Below the pieces are notes generated by a model. It was not told the origin of the DNA, made no database searches, and saw nothing but the letters and a program-made list of their open reading frames with translations. The position numbers and the translations under genes are program-made. Positions 48,802 to 61,335 of a DNA stretch of 64,000 bases are shown here, piece by piece. Every line of letters starts with the position of its first letter. The first letter of the stretch is position 1. Source of the DNA: Pleurotus djamor (taxonomy: Eukaryota > Basidiomycota > Agaricomycetes > Agaricales > Pleurotaceae). The stretch covers positions 1 through 64,000 of the forward strand of contig JAPEVF010000157.1 in the NCBI GenBank assembly GCA_029747585.1, written 5' to 3'.

Positions 48802-51107
48802 ATGGCTGACGCTCACGAGAAGCGATCTGAAGGCAGTATCGACCTTGCTCTTCCCGAAGCTACCTATGAGCGACCCAAGGGCTTGAGAGGTCTCTATTAT
48901 CACCCCGTGACTCAGGTGGACACTCCATGATCACTGTCCCTCGTCAGAACACACTGCTAATCGCTAATGGGTAGGTCTCGATGCTCGGTTTCGTGTGCTT
49001 CATGTGCCCAGGTGAGATAGCTCAGGGATTCAACTGCTTCTCCTCTGGTTTACATGAGTACTAGGTCTTTTTAACGCTTTGAATGGACTGGGAGGCGGTG
49101 GTCAAGTTGATACCACAACGAGCGCTAATGCCAATGCGACCCTTTACGCAACGTTCGCTTTCGCGGCTTTCTTTGCCGGGTTCGTGGCTCCTTCCATGAC
49201 TTACATTTCGCGATCTTGACTTCACGCACACATCAGATCCATCAACAACAGACTTGGCCCTCGGTTGACGCTGCTTATCGGAAGCACCGGATATGCACTC
49301 TACGTAGGATCCTATCTGTATGCCGCTGCCCTACTATGACCGCGGTATCTTCCGTTGACGCTGGAAATGCTGTTTAGTGCCATAAACATACACCCAAACG
49401 CCGGTGGCTTTGTCATTGGCGCTGGTGCCGTCTTAGGGATATGTGCAGGTATGGTGCCCTCTGACTTACCTAGCTGTATCATTCGTTGACTCATTACCCT
49501 GCCAAGGTCTTCTGTGGGCTGCTCAAGGGTCGCTCATGCTCGCCTATCCGACTGAGAGTCAGAAGGGGAAGTATATCAGCATATTTTGGGCCATCTTCAA
49601 TCTAGGTGGCGTGGTTGGAGCCGCAGTCTCGCTTGGTATGTTCGTCATTTTGATGTATGTTCGTCATCCGTCTCACCGCTTTCCTACAGGTCAGAATTTC
49701 CACTCCAAGGTACGCGTAGATTGTTGTTGAATCCGATAATCACGTTTGACCCTGATTGACAACAGGCCAACTCTGGTGCGTCCACCCATCTTGGCTAGAT
49801 TGTTGTACATGACTCAGTGATCGTTCTTAGTTGGGAACGGTACCTACGTCAGTCCTTTTCGGTTGTAAATGAACGCCCAAGCTTACTCCCTTCAGATCGG
49901 GTTTCTCATCTTGACGCTCCTGGGCGTCACGATCCCCTTATTAATGGCTGATCCTCGCAAGATGATTCGTACAGATGGAACTAAGGTGACTACGCCGCGT
50001 CATCCGTCGTGGAAGGTGGAGCTGTACGGTCTGTGGGTTACGCTGCGAACGGACCCTCTCGTGCTCTTATTGTTTCCCATGTTTTTCGCAAGCAACTGGT
50101 TCACGACGTGGCGTAAGTGGTTCAGCATCTTTGCTGGTCTTGCCTCATTATTTTGGCTCAGAATTCAATGGCTACAACGCTGCTCTATTTAACATTCGAG
50201 GTCGTTCTCTGAATAATTTTGTCTATTGGACCGCTCAAATAATTGGCGCTATTGTCATGGGTTGGATCCTGGATCGTGATAGATTTGGCCGTCGAGCCAG
50301 GGCCTACCTTGGCTGGGTGATCCTTTTCTTCGTTGTATTTGCCCTCCACATCTGGGCTTACTTTTATCAAAAGTTTGTCTTCATCTTTCAATCACACTTC
50401 TTCACTCACAGCGCTCACAGACAATATACACGGGAATCCATCCCCGCCGACTCAGAAAAGATGGATATATACGATCACAGATACCCTGCTTATGTCTGGC
50501 TGTACATCTTCTTTGGCGTTCTTGATGCAGCCTGGCAAACCTACGCTTATTGTGAGCAAGAGGCTAAATTATTACCGGTCCGATCTCAGCATTCATTTTC
50601 CCTCCTAGGGATGATGGGCGCCATGTCCAATGATCCAGCGAAGCTAGCTCACTTCGCCGGCTTTTGTAAGCGTTCTCCGCTACCGTGTCTTCTGGTTAAA
50701 TCTCCTTGCTCACATCTCCGTGTTCATTCCCGTAGATAAGTCAATCCAGTCTGCTGGAGCCGCTGGAGTGTGGCGCGCGGATGGTGTCGAGCGCCCGTCA
50801 GTGCACTTCCGTTCGCCGTTAATCCAAGCTGTTAACCTTCCATCACAGGTACATGGACTTGTTCCTTTCTACATGGGTCCTCCTGGTCGCCGGTCTCATT
50901 TTTGCACTTCCCATGATCTATATGAGGGTCAGGGACCACACTGACATCGCTGATGAGACACTGTGCGTTTCTGTCGGCAACCTCATTTTTGACACTCTGA
51001 CATGGAGTCATCCTCTAGCGCTCGAATGGACGAAACCGGACATATCCAACCTACTGAAGGAGATGAACATACCAAAGCTTGATTGGAAGGGATGTCGCCA
51101 GGAATAG
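48802..51107 (+). CDS. UNC93-like major facilitator superfamily membrane protein
   Basis: Fifteen exons in consistent phase give 509 residues: 48802-48915, 48975-49011, 49065-49179, 49237-49317, 49378-49448, 49507-49635, 49690-49709, 49766-49775, 49829-49845, 49896-50112, 50162-50372, 50421-50551, 50609-50665, 50736-50796, 50849-51107. Exons 7, 8 and 9 are 20, 10 and 17 nt. Motifs of the fungal UNC93/DUF895 branch are present: FMCPGLFNALNGLGGGG near TM1, INNRLGPRLTLLIGS, LLWAAQGSLMLAYPTE, YTRESIPADSEKMDIYD and WMMGAMSNDPAKLAHFAGFYKSIQ in pieces. About 11-12 membrane helices. UNC-93 is a K+-channel regulator in animals; fungal members are putative transporters of unknown substrate. The last about 35 residues are less family-like, so an extra 3' intron is possible. 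Confidence 0.85.
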
Positions 51108-51451
51108 TCACGTAGTTTTACTTGTCGTTTACGACTTCGTCTTCTACTCTACTTGTCGGATATTAACCTACACCTACTTCTCGGGCAATTCGGTCATTTC
51201 GCCCCTAACTTGATACAGCTAGGAACAGTGAGCGCGTTTTCTAAATCTAGCCGCTCACAGTCGTGGGGCTTAAAACGTAGCGCTCGTTCTAATCAACGGA
51301 GTTAGCTAGGAATTGAAGACAAGCTTCTAATTAAGAGGTTCACAGTATCGTAAGGGGTTGAGACTACATGAGGCTAGCGAGTGTTGAGCGAGTGACTAAG
51401 TGTATACTGACTCCAAGTACAATTATAGCATTGTTATAGAGCCCAACGCAA
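51108..51451. other. Intergenic, convergent 3' ends
   Basis: No coding signal. Confidence 0.5.
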
Positions 51452-52147
51452 TCATCCAAGGTTCTGGCCTGATAATAGAAGCGTAGCCACAGTGATGCAC
51501 GGTTCCAACAAACCAATATGGATGCTATTCGCAGTGATCTCGAGGCGGACTTGTCCTTGCTTGACGATCCTTGCCACGGGGTTGGTGGTGTTTTCCGCGG
51601 CGAAGAGCTAATTACTCATGAGATGGATCCGCTGTGAAAAAGTATTGTACCCACCGAAATGTCGTTCTCGCTGGGAACCCACACGTACTGAGCATTGCCA
51701 GCAATCATGCGGCGGCGGCTGTAGGATTCGATCAGAATAGGGCATAGCTCTCATCAACTATTTCACCCACTCTCTCTGAGGAGATAAAGCGAGCCATTGA
51801 GCAATGCGTTGCCTGGGAATTCGACCGTGAACCTCGACCATTGGTTGTTCCTTCCATTCAACCAATGCAACTGCATCTCCACGAAGGTCTTGAATACCAG
51901 TGAATCCACCGTGAGGATTGGAAGTCATTATACGGAAGTATGGGCTCCCATCCTTGCTCTTGACAATGCAGTTCATAATGTCGGGATTGTATTCGAAGTA
52001 GAAGGTCAGAATTGCAGCTGGCGAAGAAGGTCCAGTGAAGGGGAGGGCCCCGAAGACCGAGGGAGCACCACCTGACGATCCCATGTTGACGGCGTTGGGG
52101 TTGGCGTTAGGCCATCCTGCATGAGCGTATGGGTTGTTGGTGTACAT
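51452..52147 (-). CDS. DUF6593-like domain protein
   Basis: Three exons (52147-51771, 51718-51655, 51607-51452) give 198 residues. A Gly/Pro/Asn-rich start (MYTNNPYAHAGWPNANPNA) precedes a beta-rich domain with LTFYFEYNPDIMNCIVKSKDG.PYF, VALVEW..QPMVEVHG and WLALSPQRDRRRMIAGNAQYVWVP (each in shorter runs), and a charged strand ARIVKQGQVRLEIT. This order matches the small DUF6593-type proteins expanded in Agaricomycetes; their function is unknown. The donor GA|GTGGGT was chosen over the next GT because it alone restores the DRRRM frame. The last about 20 residues (ITVATLLLSGQNLG) are hydrophobic and may read past a natural end. Confidence 0.7.
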
Positions 52148-55064
52148 GGTGCGCGAGGTGCTGGACTCGATGGGTCGTTGGGGGACATGTTCCCAAAACC
52201 GAAGCCGAATAAATAGTCGAGGAAGGACGGCAAGCTAAGGGTCCAAAACCTCACGGTGTAGGCTCGGTGAGTTGTCAGATAGGTAGATGAACCGTTCAAT
52301 TCGATATTGGCCCACAGCTCTACACCATGATTGAGCGGGTTCGGCGTTTAGCGGTTTTCTATCGGTGTAGTTGTTCTATTTGGATAGAATAAGTGCCAAG
52401 GTGATCGACACTGTGGCATTCTGGCTGGAAGTAGGCAGTGAACCGTGCATTGTCAAGAAAAACAAGATCCCACTTAACCGAACCGTGAGTGCGATCGATT
52501 GCGTAATGACCACCACGCCTCCACCGATATGAACGATTGCCAGCTGGGGCAACGCTTGAGTTTTCTGCCTGACTCCAAGCAAGTATTCTTTCGGGAGCTG
52601 CGTAGCGCTACCTGATTAGATTTTCTCGAATATCCAATCCACAAAAGCTGAGTTACCTTGTATTACCAGATCCGTTGGGAAGACAACCGTGTTATAACTG
52701 AGTTGGACGGGAAGCGCCCCATGGACATGACATATTGCCTTGGCTTCCGTTCGTGAATTTGAGGGAGAAGTGGGACGACCCTTGCAATGCAGCTGTCAAT
52801 GAGAGTACTTCCCATGGTGACACTCGAACCAGTGCAGACGTATGCGCCGTAAAATCTCACCTCAGGAACAATAATACATGGGTGAGGTCCCAATGTCAAG
52901 AATGGTAGGCGATCACATATGCATCGCAATGTGCAGCACCTGTATGAAAATCGCGTAAGTTTCTGCGACGGAAGCCTCGACCCTCAGACATTGTGTCTTG
53001 CGATGATTCAGGGCAACGGGATTGAAACGGGAAGAGCAGTGTAGGCTGTCCGACGCGCTAGGGTTAGGGCTGCCNTTTTTTGGCCGAGGATACCGACGCC
53101 ATACCGACGACGCCGACACTTCCAGATCTTCAATGTTTCATGAGTGACCCGCCTCGGCGTCTGTTAAACACTTTGTATTTCCTCTCTATCCGCGATAATT
53201 ACATCTGAGGGATCTCGCAGTGGTCTACGGGCAGGATCGATGGCGGTCGTGCATNAATTAGACGCGGAAGTAGGGAGAGCCATACAGCTGTGAATGGCAC
53301 GGAGNAAAAAAAGTCTAAACAACCTCCGTTATTTGATAAATTGGCAGAACGGGAGACAAACTCACGTTGATGTTGGCATCTCTCGTTTAGTGCATCTTGC
53401 ATCTCATAGGTAGCTCCATGTCAAAGCTTGCCGCCACGGAGTTGATGGTCTGTATTTTCCCTGAGAAGAGCAGTAGGCGAACCACCATGACACCAACAAA
53501 GCACCGAGATTCCAATTGGTGAGTACGAGCCAAGCGCTTGAGCATTAGCTCGGAGGGGTTGGTCCTCGGACGCATGGTCCAACCACGCTGAGGTCTAAGA
53601 TGAGATTCCCGAACAGCCTCGTGCAAGAGAACGTACTGTTTGTGCCCCCAAAATGCAGATAGTGCGCGATAGAGTAGATGGTCTGAGCTGACCCTTCTCG
53701 GCGGAATTCTTCCATTCTAGACCGTTCTTAGAAACGAAGTACATTCCTCAGTCATTTATTGTCCACGTATCAATGACTCGACCTGTCTGATTGACTGGGG
53801 AAGACGTTAGCTTCCGTTGAAACGAGGCGGGTATACGGCAGCGAAACCTCAAATAACCATGTGTCCCTTGAACCAACCGTGCGGTGGAATGATCAGCTAG
53901 TTCCTTGATTGATTAAGAAAAATCATAGTCTGACTCGAGAAAGCCTCGTGTTCTGGTCAAAGCGTCCACGTACAGCTCCAAGACGCGGTAAGCTTGGGGA
54001 GAATATAGGGTCAGTAACCCTCCATTCATCAAATATACTGACTTAAATCACGGGGAAAAGAGCCGGTCCATTGAATTTTGTGGATGGTAGTTGTGAATAT
54101 TCGCATTCATGAACAAGGACCAACTCATGCTTGTTCTGGAAATTCTATGTGCGGCCGTTTCAAGGAAGTCTCGTAAGTACTACTGATCGCCTAGAGATGA
54201 AGGGTATCCACTCACCCTTGTATTTTAGATCAAAATTGGCTAGCTTTAGAAGCGGGAATTGCATGGATAATCCCGTCTACGAACCCTTCGGAGTATGTGG
54301 TGAACTGAGATATTCCAACGGCTCGAAGAAAATCTAGAGGAAAGCGTGCGCTGAATCTATCGTTCTTGGAAGCATGGTGTCGATATTTTTTAAAATGCCG
54401 AGGCGAGGCTTGTGCTTGCCGCGGCTGTTCTTTACAACAGCCGAAGTCTAGCGGACTGAAATAGGACAAAAGTCGGTGAGCGCGACGTGGGCGGGTAGCA
54501 CACAACTGAAGATAAGACAGATGTGAGGTGACGGAACATAGAGCCGGAGATTTTCGGTACAAGAGCTCACCACTTGTAACGCTGGTATGTTGGATGGAGA
54601 TCGTTAACTGAGACGGAGCGATCATCGTCTAGGTAGCGGAAAGAACATTTCCAGGGATGACGGAACGGAGCCGTCTCGGGGTCGCTAAGAAACCCGTAAG
54701 GTACGAAGCGCTGCACGGCACCAAGCGCCTACAAGATCCGTTAATGCCGCAAATGGTTCTCAGATGCTGAGATGACGAATAGGTCCAGTCATTGGTGACT
54801 GCCCGAGAGAGGCGAAAAGACCGAAGCCAATTGTTTGAGTGGGATCTCGGTGCCGCCCGACATCTACACATTCTGACGACAGCGGGGGGAGTTGGAGGTT
54901 GCCTTCAGGCCAAAAAGCTCACCTACCACCTTCCAAGATTCCAACAAAATATCAAGACACCAAGATACGAAAACAGTTGTTGTCAACGATGATGACAAGG
55001 TTTGAGTTACTTGAATTCAACAACAGGCTTTTGACTTATGCTCGTAGTAGAAGGACGGTCGAAA
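52148..55064. other. Long intergenic region with fragmentary frames
   Basis: Many short open stretches, mainly on the minus strand at 52370-53660, contain protein-like pieces (LPQLAIVHIGGGVVVITQS; VVPLLPQIHERKPRQYVM) but none can be joined into a recognisable protein. This looks like one or two decayed genes. Three N characters (53075, 53255, 53305) sit beside or near T/A runs. No transposase, reverse transcriptase or terminal repeats are seen. Confidence 0.35.
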
Positions 55065-56724
55065 TTAGCTTATGAAGACGACTTCTGGCATCTTCCGGAA
55101 GAGTAAATCGTCGTCGCGAGAGGTGAACTCGACACGCAAATCCCGACGACGGGTATACGTTGGGTATTCTGGAAGACCGGCCTTCTCCAAGACGATTGTG
55201 AAGGCTCGATGACCGTCTGGCGATGCATACGTCCCCAATACACCGACTGCTAAACCCTCTTGGAAGAATGTGATGCCAATAGTATCATCTTCGCGGTCGC
55301 GACCCCCGTCATATACGAAAGGGTTGTACTCGTCCTCCGACTCGTCGGAGTTATCATGGTACAAGAATTTTGCAAGGCCAACACCCTCGATCATGACGAA
55401 TCCCTCTGAGGTTTGGGCGTCGTCGGAAGCACGGTGAATAATCATGGCGATCCGTAGCCCGGCATTGGTGAGTTCAAAGGACGGATCAAGCGATTGTTTC
55501 GAGCCGGTGAGTAGGCAATGTGGAGTGATCAAGGGTGGCGGACGCGTTGGAAAGCTCATTGAGAGCATCGAGTTCATCGGAGAAGCATCCCCATTAATCG
55601 CAAATATTGAGCGATTATTGACTTGCCTGACACACTCGACTTGCAGGCGGTGGAACGCCTGAGCCATCCCCTCGCCGTAAGCAATTGGCATCTGGACGTT
55701 CAGTAGTCCGATAAGACAGTAGACGATGTCTTCGGGGCGAGTCGTTACGCGGCTATTTACCCAATGAAACACGGTATGTGCATGAATAGGGGATGGACGA
55801 TACGAATCGAGAGTATCTGACGGGATGCCTACAAGGACTGTTAGGCGGGAGTTTGGGCTATGCCAAGTAGTCTTCAATCTCACCTGTAATAAAGGAGATT
55901 TCTCTCAGGATAGAATCCTTCGCTTCCCGAGCTATAGGGTTATTGGTTGTGATGTCTGGCGAGTGGGCTGAGTTTGATGAGGTAGCCATGAGAGAGGGTG
56001 GAAACTAACGTTCTGAGCGGATCACATCGTAGCCGTATCCCCCATCATCAAAGAGCGGAGTCCAATCTCCTTGATAGAACTTGAGACGCGAGGGCGCTAT
56101 CATCTCTTGGAGCGTCCATCCACGCGTAAACCATTCGTCTTCCTTCCAGGTCTCCCGGCCTTCAGTGAGATAGACGATGCATACGTGAGCATTCTGGTAC
56201 CACTTGAACATGGACCGAATCGACTCCTCCAATTCGGAGCTGCTGGTCTTGTTGATGCATCCTGTATCCATCCAGACAAAGCGGCATTCAAAGGAGGCTG
56301 CGACATCGCAGAAACGGATAAGCTTCTCCCATCCGCGTTTGTGAATGGGCTTGACTTCGCTTCGCAGATCGTCAAAAGTGAGCTCGTCGCGTCCCCAACG
56401 ATGGGACAGGATAGCATATTTCCCGAGGCTCCGGATGCTTTCGCTCGTGCTGATCCAAGCATCACCGCTCGCACGATACGCTGCGTATATTTCAGAAAGG
56501 AGATATTCCGCCAGATCCTCTCTCGTCAAGAGAACTCCATTGAGTCGATCGAACAGTCGGATCGGAACCTTGTACACGAATTCGTTTACTCGAGTGCGCG
56601 CGCTGGCGGGACGACGTAATTAATTTTTTCCGCAGTGCAGGGTTCTACTTACTGGAAGGCGGCGTGAGCTTCATTGAGCAAGCAGATCACTGACTTACCA
56701 AGGTCTAATGGCGTTCCGTGACAT
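55065..56724 (-). CDS. HET domain (heterokaryon incompatibility) protein
   Basis: Four exons (56724-56699, 56602-56010, 55931-55884, 55828-55065) give 476 residues. HET-domain motifs are clear: KYAILSHRWGRDELTFDDL, CRFVWMDTGCINK, SMFKWYQNAHVCIVYL and FTRGWTLQEMIAPSRLKFYQ in order, followed by the usual downstream WVNSRVTTRPEDIVYCLIGLL and MPIAYGEG...AFHRLQ. In ascomycetes such proteins trigger cell death on recognition of non-self; in basidiomycetes the family is expanded and mostly untested. The C-terminal region is beta-rich with an acidic DESEDEYNPF stretch and carries no NACHT or repeat domain. The 26-nt first exon was inferred because no ATG occurs in frame upstream of the HET motif otherwise. 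Confidence 0.85.
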
Positions 56725-57894
56725 CTCAACGACTTTGAACGGACAAGGAACGTACCTGTCGAAGGGAAGTCAGAAAGTCCAAGAGTCGGGTCTTAGGTGA
56801 AGCTCTAGCTCACCTTCCTATCCAAGAAGTCAATGACGAGAGTAAAACGATTTCAGTTGAGGTATACTGAAACAACGCATATCAACACACAGAACGGTAT
56901 GAGGTAAACACAAAGTGTTGGCACCCATTGTTTCGTGAACGTAAACTATAGCTAGTGTTTGAGTTATCTTGTCTTTTCGAAGAGGACTGTATCCCATTCT
57001 ATGCTTGCCTTATCCCCAGTTTCACCCTAAAAAGAGTCATTTCAAGGATCATGCTTAGAATCGATGAAGGTTGGCTGAGTGGCTCGGATTTACCGCCAAC
57101 CCGAGGTCTGGTTCCCAGCTTGGAACTGGGGAATGTATCAGAGAATGTCCATACAGAAGGAGGTACTTATGTGGTTACCGTTGAATTGAGGCACGGGAAA
57201 CTGGATCATACGTAGAAAGCGTTTGCTTGAGTTGGCGATGGCCGTAAGTTGGTGGTAAGTTGGGGGTATCTCCCGAAGCTAACAGGCCCAAATAACAGAT
57301 AGGGGTGTCCGAAGCGGGCGCTCCGAACTAGGGCTGTGAATATAGTACTTTCGATTGAAACGCTCATCTTTAACTTTTGTGAACCCAACTCAATAGAAGT
57401 GAACGCTACTCGACGATGTAAGTCAGTTTCAGACCAGTTCCAAGCATACTGTACTCACCCTAGGATCAAGAGAAATGCGACTTGCGACAGCGAATCCAAA
57501 GCGAATCCATGCCGACTCGTCCACATTTACTCGGATTAGACTCTTCGAGCTTGCTTATAGCGGATTTTATGTACGATGAATACGCGGCGACGATCTAAAG
57601 GTACTTACATCTCTCGTATGTGAGATACTGGATGTTGAAGTTACATGTTCTTAGATGCGTCGCATGCGTGTTTCCCGAATCACATCCTGGACCAACATTG
57701 TCCGCCGATAACTTTGGCTTCACCATTCCTTGAGTACTCGGGCCAGACCATAGCTCTTTCAGAATGGTGCTTGAATAATTCAGCCTGACCAGTTCCCGGC
57801 GGACCGCTAGAATGTTCATGTGGTCGAACGATTCTATTCTTATCCCATTTATAGCAAGCTTTCTCCCATGACATAGACAAGCAATCTCTGTCTG
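56725..57894. other. Intergenic between divergent HET and permease genes
   Basis: No supported gene; a minus frame at about 57595-57933 has no family signal. Both promoters must lie here. Confidence 0.45.
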
Positions 57895-60403
57895 ATGGCT
57901 TCCCCGCATTCTTCGATAAGCACCCCGCATCATAGGTTCAAATTCGCCGGCTCTACTTCGAAAGTCGACGAAGCGCAGCTAGAGGATGCATCCAACAGCG
58001 CTGACGGAGTGGTCAAGGGCAAGAGGGGAGGCGATGCCGCCTTGGAGGTCTTGGGAGACAGAGTATTTCGCGAGATATCTGCGGAGGAAGATAGGCGTGT
58101 TCTCCGCAAGATAGACTTCTGGGTCATGCCGGTGGTATTGCTCGTCTATTTTCTTCAGCAGCTGGACAAGTAAGACATTCTCGCTCGTTTTGTAAGGCGT
58201 ACGATAACCAACCCGATTATAGGTCTTCGCTCTCGTATACATCCGTCTTTGGTATTGTCGAGGAAACCCGTACGTAGTCTGAGCGCCTCCAAAAGCATAG
58301 GAAACTTACATACTGCCTTCCGTAGATTTGGTAGGGACTCAGTACAGTTGGTTGAGCTCCATTGTCTACGTCGCCCAGTTAATATGGCAACCAATGTCGT
58401 CCTACTTCCTTGTCAAGTTTCCGATAGCCAAATACCGTTTGTGGCCCTCCCCTTCACAAGGTCTTGATTTCTGGACTAATTAGATGATCGCCCTTCTTCA
58501 GTCAGTTTTCACGTTTTCATGTGGGGCGTCGTCGTCGCATCCACCGCGGCAGCTCACAACTTCGCGGGACTCATCACCGCGCGGTTTTTCCTTGGGATAT
58601 TCGAGGCAACTGTTGGTAAGTGTTCTTTGTATCTTCATGGGCGAAGCGCTCGAGCACTTAACTTACGTTGATGGTTCAGCTCCATGCTTCATAACGATCA
58701 CACAGATGGTACGGGTGGCCACTAAAGCCGCGTCCTTGGTAGCGCTTTTCTGATACGCCTTTGATGCCAGTGGTGGCGCCGCCGGGAACAGACAATGCGG
58801 CTGTCAATGTGGATGGCAATGAACGGAGGTACTGGAATGGTAGGCGTTGACCTCACCTCGTTTCCGATTAGAGTTAAAGTTTTGTAACCCGTCTTCCGTA
58901 CGTCATAGGTTGGTTCATTGCTTTCGTATGGTCTAGGGCACATCAATGGTCGCCTACATCCATATCAAGTCATCTTTCTCTTCATCGGACTTCTTACCGC
59001 AGTCACCGCGCCAATCGTCTAGTACGTATGTTCGTTGATGTTGATCCCCGTCAACCCCCAACACGACGTCTTACCTCCCTGCCAAATAGCTTCGTCCTAC
59101 CCGATTCGCCCGCAAAAGCAAAATTCCTTACACATGAAGAGAAACTCGTTGCGCTTGAGCGTTTACGCGCAAACAACCAAGGAACTGAGTCGAAGGAGTG
59201 GAAATGGGATCAGGTGCTGGATTTGGTTTGTGATCCGAAGACCTATCTTTGGTTTGCGCTCTTGTTCTTGTGTGCGTAAGTATCAACGGACCTCTCCTTG
59301 ATTGCATCCCATCAACACCTACTGACGTACACTTGAATCTTTGCGTGTAGGTTACCCAGTGGAGGCATCGGAGCGTTCGGCCCTTTGATCATCCGTTCGT
59401 ACCTCCCGCGATGCGTGTGTAGCGGAACTTATTGATGTTGATATCCCATCCAGAGGGCTTTGGTTTCAACCAATTTCAAACGATCCTGTTCAACATCCCC
59501 TTCGCTTTCTTCCAGGTTGTTCTAACGCTCCTTTCGGCGTATATCTCCACCAAAATCAAACTTAAATGGCCCGTGATCTTTTTCTTGACTTTGCCACCAA
59601 TTGCGGGTACGTTCAATGTTTCACATACGTTTCTGCTAGGCCAGGCACTGAGTGAACTGGAACTGTGCTCTAGGCGCTTCGGCACTACTGAACCTTGGTC
59701 GTGGCGGTGAGCTGCGAGCCCGACTTCTGGTATGTTATTATGTGCTGTCGTTTTCTACCGCCCTCCGTAAGTTTTTTCCTCGGATGTTGCCGTCTGTTCA
59801 GTCTGATGACACTGACGTTAGAGCCTATGCTGTACACTTGGAGCGCACAAAATACGGCTGGTCACACGAAGAAACTTTGTACGACTGGCGTTGTCTTCGT
59901 CGCCCAATGTGCTGGAAATGTAAGATGTATTCCCATTCAGTGAATGATACTACTGGTCTAAATTAACCCCAGATCGTTGGCCCGCTATTGTATACGACCG
60001 AAGAGAAGCCGTATTATCATAGAGGCCTCATTTCCAAGTGAGTAATGCGAGTACTTCGTTCGATCTTTTGTTGTTGATGAACATTGATGGTTCAAGTTTG
60101 ATCTGTTGGATCGCTCTCGCTGTGTTCACCTTGCACGTTCCTTCCCGTCATTATCAAGCATCTTCAGCTGAACTCCCATATATCAGGATTACAACTTCCT
60201 TTCTCGTCTACCGAAACAAGCAACATTCGACCCGTCGTCTTCAATTAGGCAAGGCAGCCATAGTAGTTGACCAATCTCTCGAAGAGCATCCTCAAGCTCT
60301 CTCATCTGGACCAGGGAGCAAGGCACACGCAACGCCGGCCAATGAGAAAGCCTTTGATGACCTCACGGATACCGTCAATGAAGATTTCATCTTTGCACTT
60401 TAG
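57895..60403 (+). CDS. Dal5-type MFS permease (allantoate/anion-cation symporter family)
   Basis: Fourteen exons (57895-58169, 58223-58269, 58326-58436, 58502-58615, 58680-58708, 58771-58839, 58909-59021, 59090-59275, 59351-59394, 59454-59606, 59674-59766, 59822-59919, 59973-60037, 60097-60403) give 567 residues. After a charged cytosolic start come the family motifs: VLRKIDFWVMPVVLLVYFLQQLDKSSL in pieces, LVGTQYSWLSSIVYVAQL, FLGIFEATVAPCF, TMRLSMWMAMNGG, then LPDSPAKAKFLTHEEKLVALERLR in the central loop and GFGFNQFQTILFN in the second half. The tail (AFDDLTDTVNEDF) is typical. Fungal members import allantoate, ureidosuccinate, nicotinate, pantothenate or small peptides; the substrate is not readable. 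The last exon reads through a stretch (VPSRHYQASSAELPY) where the family has the final helix, so one 3' splice may be missed. Confidence 0.88.
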
Positions 60404-61335
60404 GCTTGCTCATGGATTCCTTCGTCGACAGATCGCTGGCTTCGGCCTGATTACGCGCCTCTGTCCGCCGGAAAATATCAGTCCTGCCTTTCTCTCACAC
60501 ATCTATGTGGATAAATGTTCAGCAATTGCCAATAAAAACATTCGAGCTAGCAAAGCCGTCAGACAAATTTCTGTCAACAACGAAGCCATCAGCAAATTCA
60601 TCAGATGCTCGCTAAGACTTTTTCGTGCTCAAACTAGCATGAGAAACATGAGTCGACCCTCGGTCGTAGTCGAATGGGCTTCGTAAAACGTATATAACCA
60701 TGGGTGGCGTCGCTCGTGATGCTAGGACCAAATCTCAAGGCATCCTAGAGATGTCTGCTTGTAGTGGTCGGCCAAAGCGACTGATATGAATGTGTCGTTG
60801 AAATGCTGCCCCTCTTCACCCCTGAATGGTCCTGAGACGCCACCTCGTGACCCTGGTCGATCCAAAAATCCTGCGCCCTGGGGTTAGACTGCTCTTTCTC
60901 CTCCTCGTACCATTCTGTAGTACGCGTAGTTATCATTACGACTACAAAACGACTTTTCCGGTGCTGTTTGGAGCTCTCGGCCAACGATTTTAATTGTTTT
61001 CGGGTGCCGGGGTTCCTCGGTTCCTCCCATTCAGGGCACGTTGCAGGGCTTTTTGCAGGGTTCTGATAAATTTGCCCATTTGCGACAGCTTGCGAGGTAA
61101 AAGGTCCCGCACGAGGCAGGACGCTAACCTGAACAAGGAAAGTTGTACCAAATCGCGTACCTCTTCCTCTGGATTCATCAATTCCCATGCGGTGCCAAAG
61201 AAGGGTTTTTCCATTATCGCAGTTCTCGATGGGCTGGGCCGGTGGAGGAAAAGAATCGTATGAGCGAATGGATTTCCGTGGGTTCTTCTCCTTCCACCTC
61301 CACCATCGGTTTCGTTTTCTCTGTCGCTGTTTCTC
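60404..61335. other. Intergenic
   Basis: No supported gene. Opposite-strand frames at 60745-61436 lack family signal. Confidence 0.45.

Noticed and set aside
52370..53660. A multispan membrane protein gene on the minus strand
   Set aside because: Hydrophobic pieces exist, but frames, splice sites and family motifs do not join; reported only as fragmentary.
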